Positions 44,374-53,770 of a stretch of 64,000 nucleotides of DNA are shown here, piece by piece. Each line of letters opens with the position of its first letter. The first letter of the stretch is position 1. The notes under the pieces were generated by a model. It did no database searches. It was not told the DNA's origin and was given only the letters and a program-made list of their open reading frames with translations. Source of the DNA: Pseudomonas sp. SLFW (lineage in GTDB: Bacteria; Pseudomonadota; Gammaproteobacteria; Pseudomonadales; Pseudomonadaceae); NCBI RefSeq assembly GCF_009905615.1, contig NZ_JAAAKW010000011.1, forward strand, positions 141,733 through 205,732. The letters are read 5' to 3'. The position numbers were made by a program, and so were the translations under genes.

Positions 44374-44979
44374 TCAGCCGAAATGTGCCATTTTCTCTCG
44401 TAGCATGGCTTTCACGTCAGGCCACTCGTCATCGATGATGCTGAACCGCACGGAATTGCGCTTGCGGCCGTCGGGCATGATCCGCTCGTGGCGTACGATG
44501 CCTTCCTGTTTCGCGCCGATGCGCAGGATGGCGGCGCGGGACTTCTCGTTGAGTTCGTCGGTGGTGAACTGCACCCGCACGCACTGCATGACCTCGAAGG
44601 CGTATTCCAGCAGCAGGAATTTCATCTCGGTGTTCAGCCCCGAGCGCTGCACCGACTGGCCGAGCCAGGTGTGGCCGATCTCAAGCTTGCGGTGCTTGCG
44701 GTCGATCTTCCAGAACCGGGTGCTGCCAACGATCTTGCCGGTGGCGCGGTGCACGATGGCGAAGGGCATGACGGTTCCGGCCGCACGGCCCGCCAGCGCG
44801 GTGGCAATGTAGGACTCGACCGTCGTCGGTCCCGGAATCACCGTGACCTTCATGTTCCACAACTCGCCGTCTTCGGCAGCCTGCACCAGTGACGCGGCGT
44901 GTTCGGCCTGCAACGGCAGCAGGGTCACGCTATTGCCAGTCAGGGTCACCTGTTCGGTGGCGATCACTTCACTGCTCAT
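44374..44979 (-). CDS. GNAT N-acetyltransferase, RimJ/RimL-like
   Basis: 201 residues of a GNAT fold: VTLLPLQAEHAASLVQAAEDG at the start, KIVGSTRFWKIDRKHRKLEIGHTWLG (in parts), QRSGLNTEMKFLLLEYAFE covering the acetyl-CoA loop, and FTTDELNEKSRAAILRIGA. The family acetylates protein N-termini or small molecules. It starts 6 bp after the mltA stop, so it is probably co-transcribed with mltA. Confidence 0.87.
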   Translation of the reverse strand: MSSEVIATEQVTLTGNSVTLLPLQAEHAASLVQAAEDGELWNMKVTVIPGPTTVESYIATALAGRAAGTVMPFAIVHRATGKIVGSTRFWKIDRKHRKLEIGHTWLGQSVQRSGLNTEMKFLLLEYAFEVMQCVRVQFTTDELNEKSRAAILRIGAKQEGIVRHERIMPDGRKRNSVRFSIIDDEWPDVKAMLREKMAHFG

Positions 44980-44985
44980 GCCGCA

Positions 44986-46143
44986 TTATTCCTTGGGTTT
45001 GGCGTTGGGGAGTGCGGCGCCTTTGGGCCACAGCATCCAGATCTGCCCCTGCTGTTTCATGTTGCCCGCCAGTTCACCAGCCGCGTCGCCGGTGCCCCAG
45101 AACATGTCGGCGCGGACTTCACCGGCGATGGCACCGCCGGTGTCTTGAGCGGCGACCGGGCGCACCAGCGGCGAGCCGTCGGGACGCGTCGACGACAGCC
45201 ACAACAGGCTGCCGAGCGGGATGACCTTGCGGTCGATGGCCACACTGTAGCCCGCAGTCAGCGGCACGTTGAGCGAGCCGCGAGGGCCTTCGTCGCTGTC
45301 CGGGCGCAGGGTGAAGAACACGTAGCTGGGGTTGCTGCCGAGCAGTTCATGCACGCGATCCGGGTGAGCGATGGCCCAGTCACGGATGCGGCCCATGGAC
45401 ACCTCGTCCTTGGTCAGTTGACCCTGTTCAACCAGCCAGCGGCCCACCGGTTTATAGGGGTGGCCGTTCTGGTCGGCGTAGGCGATGCGCAGTTGCCGAC
45501 CGCTTTCCAGTTGCACCCGTCCCGAGCCCTGGATTTGCAGGAATTGCAGGTCGATGGGGTTTTCCAGCCAGGCGAGCACGGGAGCGTTGACGCCTTTCTC
45601 GTTGATCGTGGACGCGTCGTCGTAGGGGCGCAACACGCGGCCATCCAGACGACCACGCAAGCGTTTGCCCTTGAGTTCCGGATAAATGCTGTCGAGATTG
45701 ACGATGATCAGATCGTCCGGCACGCCGTAGATGGCCACCGGATGCTGATCGTTATGGGCTTCGCTGCCTTTATAGATCGGCTCGTAATAGCCGGTGATCA
45801 ATCCGTTGGCGCCGTGCTCGGACGAGCGCAGGCTGTAGACCTGCAATTGATTCTTGAGAAAGTCCCGTACCGCTGGCGGGTTCAACGGCACCTGAGCGGC
45901 GGTTGCGCAGGTCGTGCCCCAGACCGGGTCCTTGGCCAGGCGCTTGCACGCCGAGAACCAGCTGTTGAACCCGGCCATCAAGTCCTGATCACTGACCGCA
46001 GGCAGCTTGTCCCATTCGACACTTACATAAGTCGTGGCTTCGGAAGGCTTGGTCTTCGGCGCCCCTCCGTCGCAGGCCGCAAGCAGGGCGATCAAGGGAG
46101 CGAGGCAAAACAGAAAGCGGCGCCAGTGCAGGCTTGGGGTCAT
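44986..46143 (-). CDS. mltA: membrane-bound lytic murein transglycosylase A
   Basis: 385 residues with a lipoprotein signal (FCLAPLIALLAAC, lipobox LAAC), so it is anchored in the outer membrane. MltA-domain blocks: GYYEPIYKGS, RLRGRLDGRVLRPYDDAS (in part), IDLQFLQIQGSGRVQLESG (in part), and the 3D-domain segment PLVRPVAAQDTGGAI containing the catalytic Asp. It cleaves peptidoglycan glycan strands to 1,6-anhydromuramyl products. It is divergent from a lipoprotein gene. Confidence 0.93.
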   Translation of the reverse strand: MTPSLHWRRFLFCLAPLIALLAACDGGAPKTKPSEATTYVSVEWDKLPAVSDQDLMAGFNSWFSACKRLAKDPVWGTTCATAAQVPLNPPAVRDFLKNQLQVYSLRSSEHGANGLITGYYEPIYKGSEAHNDQHPVAIYGVPDDLIIVNLDSIYPELKGKRLRGRLDGRVLRPYDDASTINEKGVNAPVLAWLENPIDLQFLQIQGSGRVQLESGRQLRIAYADQNGHPYKPVGRWLVEQGQLTKDEVSMGRIRDWAIAHPDRVHELLGSNPSYVFFTLRPDSDEGPRGSLNVPLTAGYSVAIDRKVIPLGSLLWLSSTRPDGSPLVRPVAAQDTGGAIAGEVRADMFWGTGDAAGELAGNMKQQGQIWMLWPKGAALPNAKPKE

Positions 46144-46394
46144 CACGCGGGGTGTTTCCTGAAAGCAAGTGAAGTCCGCTAGCTTGGTGAAAGGCGAGGG
46201 CGACGTCAAATGTGTGAGGCTTTGTTTCATCGACACTGGAGTGTCAGACCCACCGCGATCGGACGAAGGCGGTGTGTCAGGGGGTGCCAACGTCATTTCA
46301 CCCCTGATTCCGCACTTTTCACCGATTTGCCGCTCTATGCATGGCCGGGACGCCGCGATTCGCGTGGGGTCCAGATCGTCGAAGCCCTTGAAAC

Positions 46395-47144
46395 ATGGTT
46401 CCACTGCGCCTTCCATTCCTTGCACGCCACCGCGTTCGCCCCTGGCTCGTGGTGTGTCTGACCGCTGTCTGTACCCTCGGCTGCACCCGTCAGGACGGGC
46501 AGGATGTGGCGACGCAGTTCGGCAATACCCGCCCTCAGGAATTCTTCCAGACCAGCGTCGACCGCATGGCCACCCTCGCCATGCATGACAACCTGGAAAG
46601 CCTCTACCTGCTGATGAACAAGCTCTACCTGCGCAACCCCGCCGAGTGGCGCAAGTCCGGGTTTGTCGATGCGCGGTCAGCCGAACGCAACGTGCGTAAC
46701 GCCATCGAGCAGCAGAAGTCACTGGCGCAGCTGGGCAACCGGCGGGATCTGGCCGCCCTGAGCTACGCCCTCAGCCCGGAATTTCTCGGCGACCGGGTGG
46801 GCGCGTTCATCTATGCCATTGGCAGCATGCTGGTGACGGCCCATGGCGGGCGGATGGAGTTCTTCATGACCGACCAGATCAACCCCAAATTCGTCAGCAA
46901 CGCCGCCCGCAACATCGAAAAGGCCACGTGGCTGCTGAGCCAGCGGCAGAATGCCAATGGCGAGTTGATGCTGTTCTCGAACGAGATTTCGGAGGAGGGC
47001 AGCAACCTGAGTTTCGCCACGGAATTCGGCAAGATCGTGGCCCGGCTGGACCTGCTGACCCAGATGCTCGACGAGCGCTACCGGAGGATCGGGCTCAATT
47101 ATGCGCAGAGCCTGTTGTTCCTGAATTTCTTGCCGGTGCAGTAA
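46395..47144 (+). CDS. conserved hypothetical lipoprotein
   Basis: 249 residues with a lipobox (LVVCLTAVCTLGC). The mature part is helical (MATLAMHDNLESLYLLMNKLYLRNP in parts, ERNVRNAIEQQ) with a glycine-containing segment DRVGAFIYAIGSMLVTAHGG in the middle that could pack in the membrane. Residues 200-249 resemble an oligomerising helix. No known family recognised. Divergent from mltA; function unknown. Confidence 0.8.
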   Translation: MVPLRLPFLARHRVRPWLVVCLTAVCTLGCTRQDGQDVATQFGNTRPQEFFQTSVDRMATLAMHDNLESLYLLMNKLYLRNPAEWRKSGFVDARSAERNVRNAIEQQKSLAQLGNRRDLAALSYALSPEFLGDRVGAFIYAIGSMLVTAHGGRMEFFMTDQINPKFVSNAARNIEKATWLLSQRQNANGELMLFSNEISEEGSNLSFATEFGKIVARLDLLTQMLDERYRRIGLNYAQSLLFLNFLPVQ

Positions 47145-47168
47145 CCGCACGGGCCGCCGTCGGACGCA

Positions 47169-47208
47169 GGGGTGGGTCAGGCGTTTTGAAACCTGCCTGA
47201 CCCACCCC
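47169..47208. terminator. 14-bp perfect hairpin between convergent genes
   Basis: GGGGTGGGTCAGGC (47169-47182) and GCCTGACCCACCCC (47195-47208) are exact inverted copies with a 12-nt loop, between the lipoprotein stop and the CBS-protein stop. It probably ends both transcripts, though it lacks a T-run. Confidence 0.6.
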
Positions 47209-47213
47209 GGACT

Positions 47214-47660
47214 TCAATAACTCTCGCCGCGAATGTATTCCTGCATTTTCTGAATGAGCCTGGCCTGTTCCGCAATCGCCTCTTTCACCAGGTCACCAAT
47301 CGACAGCAATCCCACCAGCTCGCCGTTGTCGACGACCGGCAAATGCCGCAGCCGGCCGTTGGTCATGATCGCCATGCAATCACTGACCTTGTCACCCGGC
47401 GCAACGGTCTTCACCTCGTGGGTCATGATCTCGCTGACGGGCGTCCCCACCGAGGCGCGGCCCTTCAACTCCATCTTGCGCACGTAATCCCGCTCGCTGA
47501 CGATGCCCACCACCTTCCCGTCCCGCACCACCGGCACGGCACCGATGTTTTTCTCCGCCATCAACGTGATCACCTCAAAGACCATCTGGTCCGGCCTGAC
47601 GGTATGAGGAACCCTGTGTTGTTCGTCTTTGAGCTTCAGTAACTCGGCTACGGTTGTCAT
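47214..47660 (-). CDS. two-CBS-domain protein
   Basis: 148 residues made of two CBS motifs: VFEVITLMAEKNIGAVPVV with KVVGIVSERDYVRKM, and VSDCMAIMTNGRLRHLPVV with ELVGLLSIGDLVKE. The start is MTTVAELL with GAGAGG upstream. Such proteins bind adenine nucleotides and serve as sensors; its partner is unknown. It is not obviously part of the effector locus upstream. Confidence 0.88.
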   Translation of the reverse strand: MTTVAELLKLKDEQHRVPHTVRPDQMVFEVITLMAEKNIGAVPVVRDGKVVGIVSERDYVRKMELKGRASVGTPVSEIMTHEVKTVAPGDKVSDCMAIMTNGRLRHLPVVDNGELVGLLSIGDLVKEAIAEQARLIQKMQEYIRGESY

Positions 47661-47836
47661 GGTGGCCTCTCCGGCACGTATTGTAAGCCCGGCCACCGTG
47701 GTCGGGCCGTGTGTAGAGAATCGTAGAGAGATGGCATTCCGGCAAGTTTTTGAAAGCGCCGCGCAGATGGCGAAAAACGTCAGCTGAGCCAAGCATTGAC
47801 GTTTTTAGCCGTATTTGCGGCTCGCGGGACGATCGA

Positions 47837-48256
47837 TCAGACGAACCGTCGAGCCATCACCGGCGCAGCCGGAGCCGACGTCGCAGGGCGCAACAGCGCC
47901 GGGACCTCCTGCGTCTGCTTGACGAAGCCTTGCACCCAATGCACGAACGCCAGTTCACTCAAGCCGTCCAGCGGCAGCTCGGCGCACAGCCGCACCTGAT
48001 TGCGGTCGTCGAGCGCCAGCCAGCAACCACTCATGGCGCTGGAGTCGAAGTTCAGGCGCAGCAGCTTTTCATGCAGCGCGGGGTCGGGGCGCAGTGCCAG
48101 CCGACAATGCAAAATCGCGACATCCCCCGCCGTCGGGATTTCAATGATGACCACTTCGCGTTGCTGGTCGAACAGGGCGCAGACGCCGTTTTCCAGCGTC
48201 AGCGTAATGCCCATCTGTTTGGCCAGGGCGTCGATCAGGGTGGTTGCAGTTGCCAT
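47837..48256 (-). CDS. type III secretion chaperone of the AvrF/DspF (CesT) family
   Basis: 139 residues starting MATATTLIDALAKQMG with a strong ribosome site (GAGGAG, 8 nt). Acidic, small, with the CesT-type alternation of strands: LTLENGVCALFDQQREVVIIEIP (in parts), ALHEKLLRLNFDSSAMSGCWLALDD (in part), LCAELPLDGLSELAFVHWVQGFV (in part). These match AvrF/DspF, which bind the AvrE/DspE effector and keep it secretable. It starts 44 bp after the effector stop, the effector-chaperone order of dspEF, and shares its hrp-box promoter. Confidence 0.82.
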   Translation of the reverse strand: MATATTLIDALAKQMGITLTLENGVCALFDQQREVVIIEIPTAGDVAILHCRLALRPDPALHEKLLRLNFDSSAMSGCWLALDDRNQVRLCAELPLDGLSELAFVHWVQGFVKQTQEVPALLRPATSAPAAPVMARRFV

Positions 48257-48300
48257 GGGTGAACTCCTCGAATGATGTCGTCGCGCAATCCTGCCTCGCA

Positions 48301-51300
48301 TCACGCGGGCCTGAACACGCCTTGGGCGTCGCTGGCCAGGTCGCGGGCCGGTTGCGGGTCGCTTTGATCCGCCTGCTCGCCGTCCAGGGTGAATTTCTTC
48401 GGCTGGGTCTGATCCAGCCCGTACTCGAACGTGACCTCGCCGCGCAGGCGCTCGATGCTCAGGTTGCTGCCGCTCTTGAAGCTGACATAGGGCAGTGGGA
48501 TCGCCAGCGAATCGTCCTTCGCCGCCGTCCGGAAGATTGCGATGCTCTTGATGCGCAGGTTGTCCTTGTTGGCGAGCATCTCCTTGAGGTCCTTGTCGGT
48601 CAGGGTCCCGGCCAGCGCGCCTTCTTCGATGCGCTGCTTGATGTCGTCGCGCACCTCCAGCTTCAACTCGGCGCGGGTCGTGCCTTTCGTGCGTTTCAGT
48701 TCATCGAGCAGGCCCTTGAGCTGCGGGTCATGGCTCATCAAATCGTGGATATGCTCGGCATTGCCGGGGTTGACGTCCAGGCCCAGCAATTCCTTGGTCC
48801 AGTCGATGCCGCGTTTCGACAGCGCCGCCTGGTCGACCCGATTGACGTTGTTGTGCTTGACCACCATGTCCATCAGGGACATCAGGCTCGACCCCTGTTT
48901 GGCGGCCGTGTTCTGCCGGTCCAATTGGCGCAGGCTGGCAAGCGCGGCGAATTGAGCGTCGTTCTTCGGTGCCCCGGCGCTGAGGTATTTGGTTTTGAGC
49001 AGCAGGAGGGTGCGGTCTGCCGGATGCCCCTCGGTGGGCTGGTTTTTGGGCAGGGCGGGGTAGGCCTTCTCCAGGGTTTCGGCCAGGCCTTTCAGGTCGT
49101 TGTTTTGCACGGGCAACGCGTGCTTGAACCGCACGTCGTAGGTTTTGCCGGTCTTGTTATCGAAGGACAGGCTCGCCGTGACGCCCATTGGCGCCCCGCC
49201 GGCGATGAACAGGTTGCTGGGACGCGAACTGAACACGGTGCTGAACATCCGCGCATACCCCGAGACCGAGCCCTTTTCGAGGAAGCGCGCCCGATTGCTG
49301 CTGTAGATGTCAGTGGACAGGCCGTCGCTGCCGTGGCCTTCCGTCCGTTCTCGCTCGGCGCTGAGCAGGGACAGGCTGGCGAGCAGCCCGGCACCGAAAC
49401 GCATGAAGCCGGCGACCGGCTCGGCGTCGGTCTGGCCCTTGTTGGTCCGGGACTCGATGTTCAGTCCCACGTCGAGGTCGAAGTTGTGCTTGGTGGTTTC
49501 ACGAACTTCCTTTTCCACGCCACGGTCCATCAACGCCATGGGCTTCAAGCCGCCCGCGTCGGGTTGCTTGCTGCTGTGCAGCGGCTCTTGCATGAGGTCT
49601 TTCATGAAGGCTTCAAGCTCGTCGTCGCGGATAAAAAAGCTGAGGGCGGTGTTGTCGGTGTATTTGTACTTGCCATCGAGGCTGCCGCCGAACCAGCCGC
49701 CGTTGGACTGAATGTTCTTGTGGCTGTCGCCGGGTGTGGTGCGGGTGTCGCTGATGCCGTTGCCGAAGCCGAAACTGGCGGTGCCGCTGACCGCGCCCTC
49801 GCGATTGAGCGCGACTTTCAGGCCGCGATCGAATCGGGTGAACGTCAGCCCGAACGTGCGTTCGGGGTCGATGCTGCCGCGAAAACCGAGAAACGCTTTG
49901 CCTTCCGGACCAGAGACGCCACCCGTGACGCCGCCGCCGTAGTTGCGGTTGAGCTTGAGGCTTTCCCTCGGTTCAAGATCGCGCAGGGCATTGGTCAGGT
50001 TGCTCACCAACGCGTCGGGACGGGTTTCCAGCCCTTGCAGGACGCTGCGTTTGACCGGGTGGTTGTCCTTACGCATGTACTTGAGCAGGCTTTTGGTCGC
50101 GTCGTAGCTGGCTTCCAGCGCGGCATGATTGCGGAAACCGGCGTCGGTGTAGCGCTTGATCGGGCTGCCTTCGTAGGTGTCGTTGTGCAGTTTGGCGAGT
50201 GACCTGGCGATGGCATCGAGGTTCTGTGGGCCGGTTTTTTGGGTCTCCGCGACCAATTCACTGAGTTTTTTGCTGATGTCGTCCAGCACGTTGATGTCCA
50301 GTGCCAGGCGCGCACGCAACAGCGCTTGATCGTCACCGCGTTTGCGCGAGGCATCGAGGCCGGTTTGCGAGGTGCGATGCTCCAGCGTGAAATGTTGGTC
50401 CTGCAGCGAATTGAGCAGTTTGCCCAGCGGGTGGGTGTCGTTGATCCCGCTGTTGCGCGCCACTTGCGCCACTTCGGTCAGCATGTCGTTGGCCCTGGGT
50501 TTGCCTTGATACGCCGGGTTGACCTCACCGTTTTTGAGCAGCGCGTTCTCTTTTTCCGCCAGCTCGCGCAGGGTGTGTTGCAGGTCGTCGGTCACCGCTG
50601 TGTGGAACCAGTCGAACAGCTCGGTCAGCTCAGTGAGCGCGGGTGTCTGGGCCGGGATCGGGATGGCTTTCAACGCGTCGATACGAGAGGCCGCCGTGGG
50701 CGCGTTGACAGCGCTCATCGCGGCGGTCGATTTTTCGCCCAGGGTTTGCAGGGCGGCAGTTTCTCCGGTGTAGATCGGTTTCAGGCCTTCGCGGCCTTTC
50801 CAGGCGTGCTGCACGCTGTCGGCAGGCACCTTGACAGCGCCGGTCGGTGACAGGTGAGACGTGAGGTAGTTCTGATTCCAGCGCGCGGGGGCGAACTGTT
50901 CGGATTTGATCGTCTCGATGTTGCTGCGGCCTAGCACATTGAGACTCGCCTTGACGTTGCCACGCCGGGTGAAGTCTGGCTCGCCGGCCACCAATTGGTC
51001 GAAATGTTCGTGGGCCTTGCGTGTGGGGTCGGCGGGCGCCGTGGCAGCTGCCCAGGTGCCGTCACCGTTTCGAACGAAATCGCCCCGGTCGGTTTTCGCC
51101 AGCAGCTTGCCGTCGTGATCCGGTCGCAGGTCTTGCAGGGTCGCGCCTGCGAGTGGGCCGTCCACGGTGACGGGGTCCCAGCGAGGTGTTTCGGTGCTCA
51201 TTTTTTTTGGGTCGGTGCTGTCGCCAGGGAGGCGAAACAGCTGATCGTCGCGCAGCGCGTACCAATCCTTGCCGCCACTGCTCAAGGACTGAATCGGCCC

Positions 51301-53067
51301 GGTGCCGGGCGGCGAGGGCAGGAACGCACGCTCACCGTTCTGGTCGTGCAGGCGCAACTGGCCGGCGCTGAGGGTCACGTATTTCTGATCGTTCTGCACC
51401 GCGACTTTGTCCACGGTGAGGTGTTCGGCGCCGCGCATGACCGTGCCTTTGGCTTCGGTCCCGCGCCCCGGCAACGCCAGGTCCGCCCCCTTGCCCATTT
51501 CGTGGGCGGCGGCTTGCGGCGCGACCTTGAGTTGCTTGAGCTTGCCGTCCTTGTCGACCAGATACGCGAAGCCGTCCTGACCCGCCTGCAGGGCCTTGAG
51601 GTCTTTTTCGCTGCCTTTCTTCCATTGCTCGGTGCGCGGGTCCTGCACCAGCAGGTCGTTGCCGCTGAGGGCGATGTTGCCGCGCGGCAGACGAATCTGC
51701 GACTGGGCATCCGGGGTCAACGTCGGCAAGCCTTTCTGCCGGTCCATGATCAGCGGTGCCATGTTCCAGCCGGGTTTGAAATCCTGACGATGCGGGTCCC
51801 ACTGAGCGCTGTGTTCGGCGCCTTTCTGATCCTTGATCCTGGCGTGCAGCTGCCCCTGATCGTCGTGGAAGAAGTCGCTGACGGTGTGCTCGCCGAAGGC
51901 GTTTTGCAAGCGGGCGTCGGGTGTTTTCTCGCTCAGGTGCAGGTCGAGGCCGATCAACGGCGGGCGCCGGACCATCGTGCCTTCGGGGGCGTCAGGGTCC
52001 AGCGAGGGCATGAGGTCGTTGTCGCTGATGTGCGCCTGCAGCAACTTGCCCGACGCGCTGGTGGCAAGCAGCGTGTTACCGGCGATGGTCACGGATTTCG
52101 GCTTCAGGGCCTCGTCGTTGGGCGTGCCGGTGGGCAGGCGCAGGGGCTGAACGTCGTGGACGCCGTCGCCGAACACGTGTAGCCGCTCCAGCGTCGGGGC
52201 GTGGTCGTCGTCTTCGGACAGCGCGATCAGCCCACCGCCCGTGGCGCTTCCCAGCGCAGACACCTTGTGGGTGAATTCCAGCGGCGTGCGGGGATCTTTC
52301 AGCGAACGCACCTTGCCGTCCTCGCCCAAGGCGTAGACCGTGCCGTCGCCGACGCTGTGCAGGCTTTTCAGGTGGCGGACGTGGGTGCGTTCTTTCCATT
52401 CGCCGTTTTCCAGCGCGTAGAGTTTCTTTTCGTGCAGCCGCCATGCCTGGCCGTCATCGCCCACGTGAACGCCGGTGATTTGCGCCCTGTGCGCGTGGTC
52501 CGGCATGGTCAGGCTCGCCGGGTTGACGTGTGTCCCGCTGCTTTTGAAGACGGACACCGAGAGGTTGCTCGCCTGGGCATGGATCAGCCGATCACGGGCG
52601 TCGATCAGCGCATAGGTGCTCTGATCGCCATGGGTGCCAAGGTGCGCGAGGCTTTTGTAACGGTCGGCAGGCGTGTTGAGGATGCCGTCGAGGAGTCTTT
52701 CGGTGTGGGTGGTGTGGCCGTCCGCGCCGAACACCAGCTTCTGGTTGTCCAGCGCCATGGTGAGTTTCGGCATCAATGGCAGGGCCACTGGTGGCGGCGC
52801 CAGGCCTGGATCGGCCAGGCCCGGGTCAGGCGTGGGGGCGCGGGAACTGCGGGGCACGGAAGCGGCGTCGCCCGGTCGCGCCCTGAACAGCCCGTCCCTC
52901 AGGTTGCGGCCCTTGGTGACCGCCGACTGACTGAGGATGGCCATGCGGCCCATGATGCCCGAGCGCTGGCGCGGTCCTTCGGCGGGGGCTGCTGCGTCGG
53001 CGTGTCCCGTCCGCGCCACATTGCCCGTGGGGGCGGTCCGGTGAAAAAGGTTCGGGGGTAAGGCCAT
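48301..53067 (-). CDS. AvrE/DspE-family type III secreted effector
   Basis: About 1,588 residues from an ATG at 53067 (GGACG ribosome site); an ATG at 53082 would add five residues but lacks a ribosome site. Family marks: a Pro/Ala/Arg-rich N-terminal secretion region; a long repeat-bearing half with beta-propeller-like segments (GDGTVYALGEDGKVRSL, LLATSASGKLLQAH); a WxxxE motif (WKGRE, residues 756-760); and a C-terminal half with LRIKSIAIFRTAA and LPYVSFKSGSNLSIERLRGEVTF (in part). The family delivers virulence proteins that water-soak plant tissue, probably as channels (established knowledge). It is preceded by a perfect hrp box and followed by its chaperone gene; no secretion genes are in the window. 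Confidence 0.92.
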   Translation of the reverse strand: MALPPNLFHRTAPTGNVARTGHADAAAPAEGPRQRSGIMGRMAILSQSAVTKGRNLRDGLFRARPGDAASVPRSSRAPTPDPGLADPGLAPPPVALPLMPKLTMALDNQKLVFGADGHTTHTERLLDGILNTPADRYKSLAHLGTHGDQSTYALIDARDRLIHAQASNLSVSVFKSSGTHVNPASLTMPDHAHRAQITGVHVGDDGQAWRLHEKKLYALENGEWKERTHVRHLKSLHSVGDGTVYALGEDGKVRSLKDPRTPLEFTHKVSALGSATGGGLIALSEDDDHAPTLERLHVFGDGVHDVQPLRLPTGTPNDEALKPKSVTIAGNTLLATSASGKLLQAHISDNDLMPSLDPDAPEGTMVRRPPLIGLDLHLSEKTPDARLQNAFGEHTVSDFFHDDQGQLHARIKDQKGAEHSAQWDPHRQDFKPGWNMAPLIMDRQKGLPTLTPDAQSQIRLPRGNIALSGNDLLVQDPRTEQWKKGSEKDLKALQAGQDGFAYLVDKDGKLKQLKVAPQAAAHEMGKGADLALPGRGTEAKGTVMRGAEHLTVDKVAVQNDQKYVTLSAGQLRLHDQNGERAFLPSPPGTGPIQSLSSGGKDWYALRDDQLFRLPGDSTDPKKMSTETPRWDPVTVDGPLAGATLQDLRPDHDGKLLAKTDRGDFVRNGDGTWAAATAPADPTRKAHEHFDQLVAGEPDFTRRGNVKASLNVLGRSNIETIKSEQFAPARWNQNYLTSHLSPTGAVKVPADSVQHAWKGREGLKPIYTGETAALQTLGEKSTAAMSAVNAPTAASRIDALKAIPIPAQTPALTELTELFDWFHTAVTDDLQHTLRELAEKENALLKNGEVNPAYQGKPRANDMLTEVAQVARNSGINDTHPLGKLLNSLQDQHFTLEHRTSQTGLDASRKRGDDQALLRARLALDINVLDDISKKLSELVAETQKTGPQNLDAIARSLAKLHNDTYEGSPIKRYTDAGFRNHAALEASYDATKSLLKYMRKDNHPVKRSVLQGLETRPDALVSNLTNALRDLEPRESLKLNRNYGGGVTGGVSGPEGKAFLGFRGSIDPERTFGLTFTRFDRGLKVALNREGAVSGTASFGFGNGISDTRTTPGDSHKNIQSNGGWFGGSLDGKYKYTDNTALSFFIRDDELEAFMKDLMQEPLHSSKQPDAGGLKPMALMDRGVEKEVRETTKHNFDLDVGLNIESRTNKGQTDAEPVAGFMRFGAGLLASLSLLSAERERTEGHGSDGLSTDIYSSNRARFLEKGSVSGYARMFSTVFSSRPSNLFIAGGAPMGVTASLSFDNKTGKTYDVRFKHALPVQNNDLKGLAETLEKAYPALPKNQPTEGHPADRTLLLLKTKYLSAGAPKNDAQFAALASLRQLDRQNTAAKQGSSLMSLMDMVVKHNNVNRVDQAALSKRGIDWTKELLGLDVNPGNAEHIHDLMSHDPQLKGLLDELKRTKGTTRAELKLEVRDDIKQRIEEGALAGTLTDKDLKEMLANKDNLRIKSIAIFRTAAKDDSLAIPLPYVSFKSGSNLSIERLRGEVTFEYGLDQTQPKKFTLDGEQADQSDPQPARDLASDAQGVFRPA

Positions 53068-53102
53068 GCTGACGCCGTCCATGCAGTGGGTACTGTGCGG
53101 AC

Positions 53103-53130
53103 TGAGTGGCGTCAGACGGCGACCGGTTCC
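53103..53130 (-). promoter_or_regulatory. perfect hrp box (HrpL promoter)
   Basis: On the minus strand GGAACC, 15 bases, then CCACTCA: an exact match to GGAACC-N15/16-CCACNNA, the promoter recognised by the extracytoplasmic sigma factor HrpL. It ends 35 bp before the preferred effector start at 53067. It lies only 16 bp from the stop of the neighbouring GNAT gene. Confidence 0.92.
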
Positions 53131-53145
53131 CGCCGATCGAAAAAA

Positions 53146-53739
53146 TCAGGCGGGCGCGTCAGGGGCCTTGCGTCGCGGGCGCGAGACGACGGACTCGATA
53201 TTCTTGCGGCCGATCAGCAGCGGGCTTTTGGCTTTGCGGGACGCAGGCATGTCGGCCAGCCATTTGTACATCACCAGGCAGTCGACCAGTCCGAGGCGGG
53301 CGTGACGATAGGCGCGGGGCAGGCGGCCAACGGTCTCGAACCCCAGTTTGCCCCACAGCGCGACTGCGACCTCGTTGGTGGCGACCACCGAGTTGAACTG
53401 CATCGCCGAGAAACCGCTGTCCACCGCCAGTTGCTGAGAGTGTTCGCACATCAGTCGGGCGACGCCTTTGCCACGGGCCTCAGGCGTGACCATGTAACCG
53501 CAGTTGCACACATGGCTGCCAGGGCCGGCGGCGTTGGCCTTGAGGTAATAGCTGCCGAGCAACACGCCGTCTTCCTCGGCGATGAGGGTGTGCAGCGGGT
53601 AGTCGAGCCAGAGGTGCAGGGCTTGTTCGTAGGTCGTGGCGGGGTCGTAGGCGTAGGTTTCCTGCGCCTGGACCACGGCCTGAAAGGTGGGCCAGAAGCG
53701 TTCGAAATCTTCGGGCGTCATGGGGCGGATGTGGATCAT
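53146..53739 (-). CDS. GNAT N-acetyltransferase
   Basis: 197 residues: IRPMTPEDFERFWPTFQAVV start, then the acetyl-CoA-binding motif VTPEARGKGVARLMCEHSQQLA (in parts), FNSVVATNEVAVALWGKLGFE (in part) and GRLPRAYRH. The C-terminal tail after YKWLADM is basic. Substrate unknown. It ends just before the hrp box; its transcript would read towards the effector gene. Confidence 0.87.
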   Translation of the reverse strand: MIHIRPMTPEDFERFWPTFQAVVQAQETYAYDPATTYEQALHLWLDYPLHTLIAEEDGVLLGSYYLKANAAGPGSHVCNCGYMVTPEARGKGVARLMCEHSQQLAVDSGFSAMQFNSVVATNEVAVALWGKLGFETVGRLPRAYRHARLGLVDCLVMYKWLADMPASRKAKSPLLIGRKNIESVVSRPRRKAPDAPA

Positions 53740-53770
53740 GAGGAACCGTTGGAGACCAGAGAGTTGAAGG

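Noticed and set aside
47800..47836. rho-independent terminator after the chaperone gene
   Set aside because: AGCCG/CGGCT can pair, but on the minus strand it is followed by A's, not T's.
48244..50202. 652-codon open frame on the plus strand
   Set aside because: Antisense to the AvrE-like effector; its residues show no domain pattern.
53741..53770. GGAACC on the plus strand as a second hrp box
   Set aside because: No CCACNNA follows at 15-16 bp. Scanning other GGAACC/GGTTCC hexamers by eye found no further hrp box in the window.
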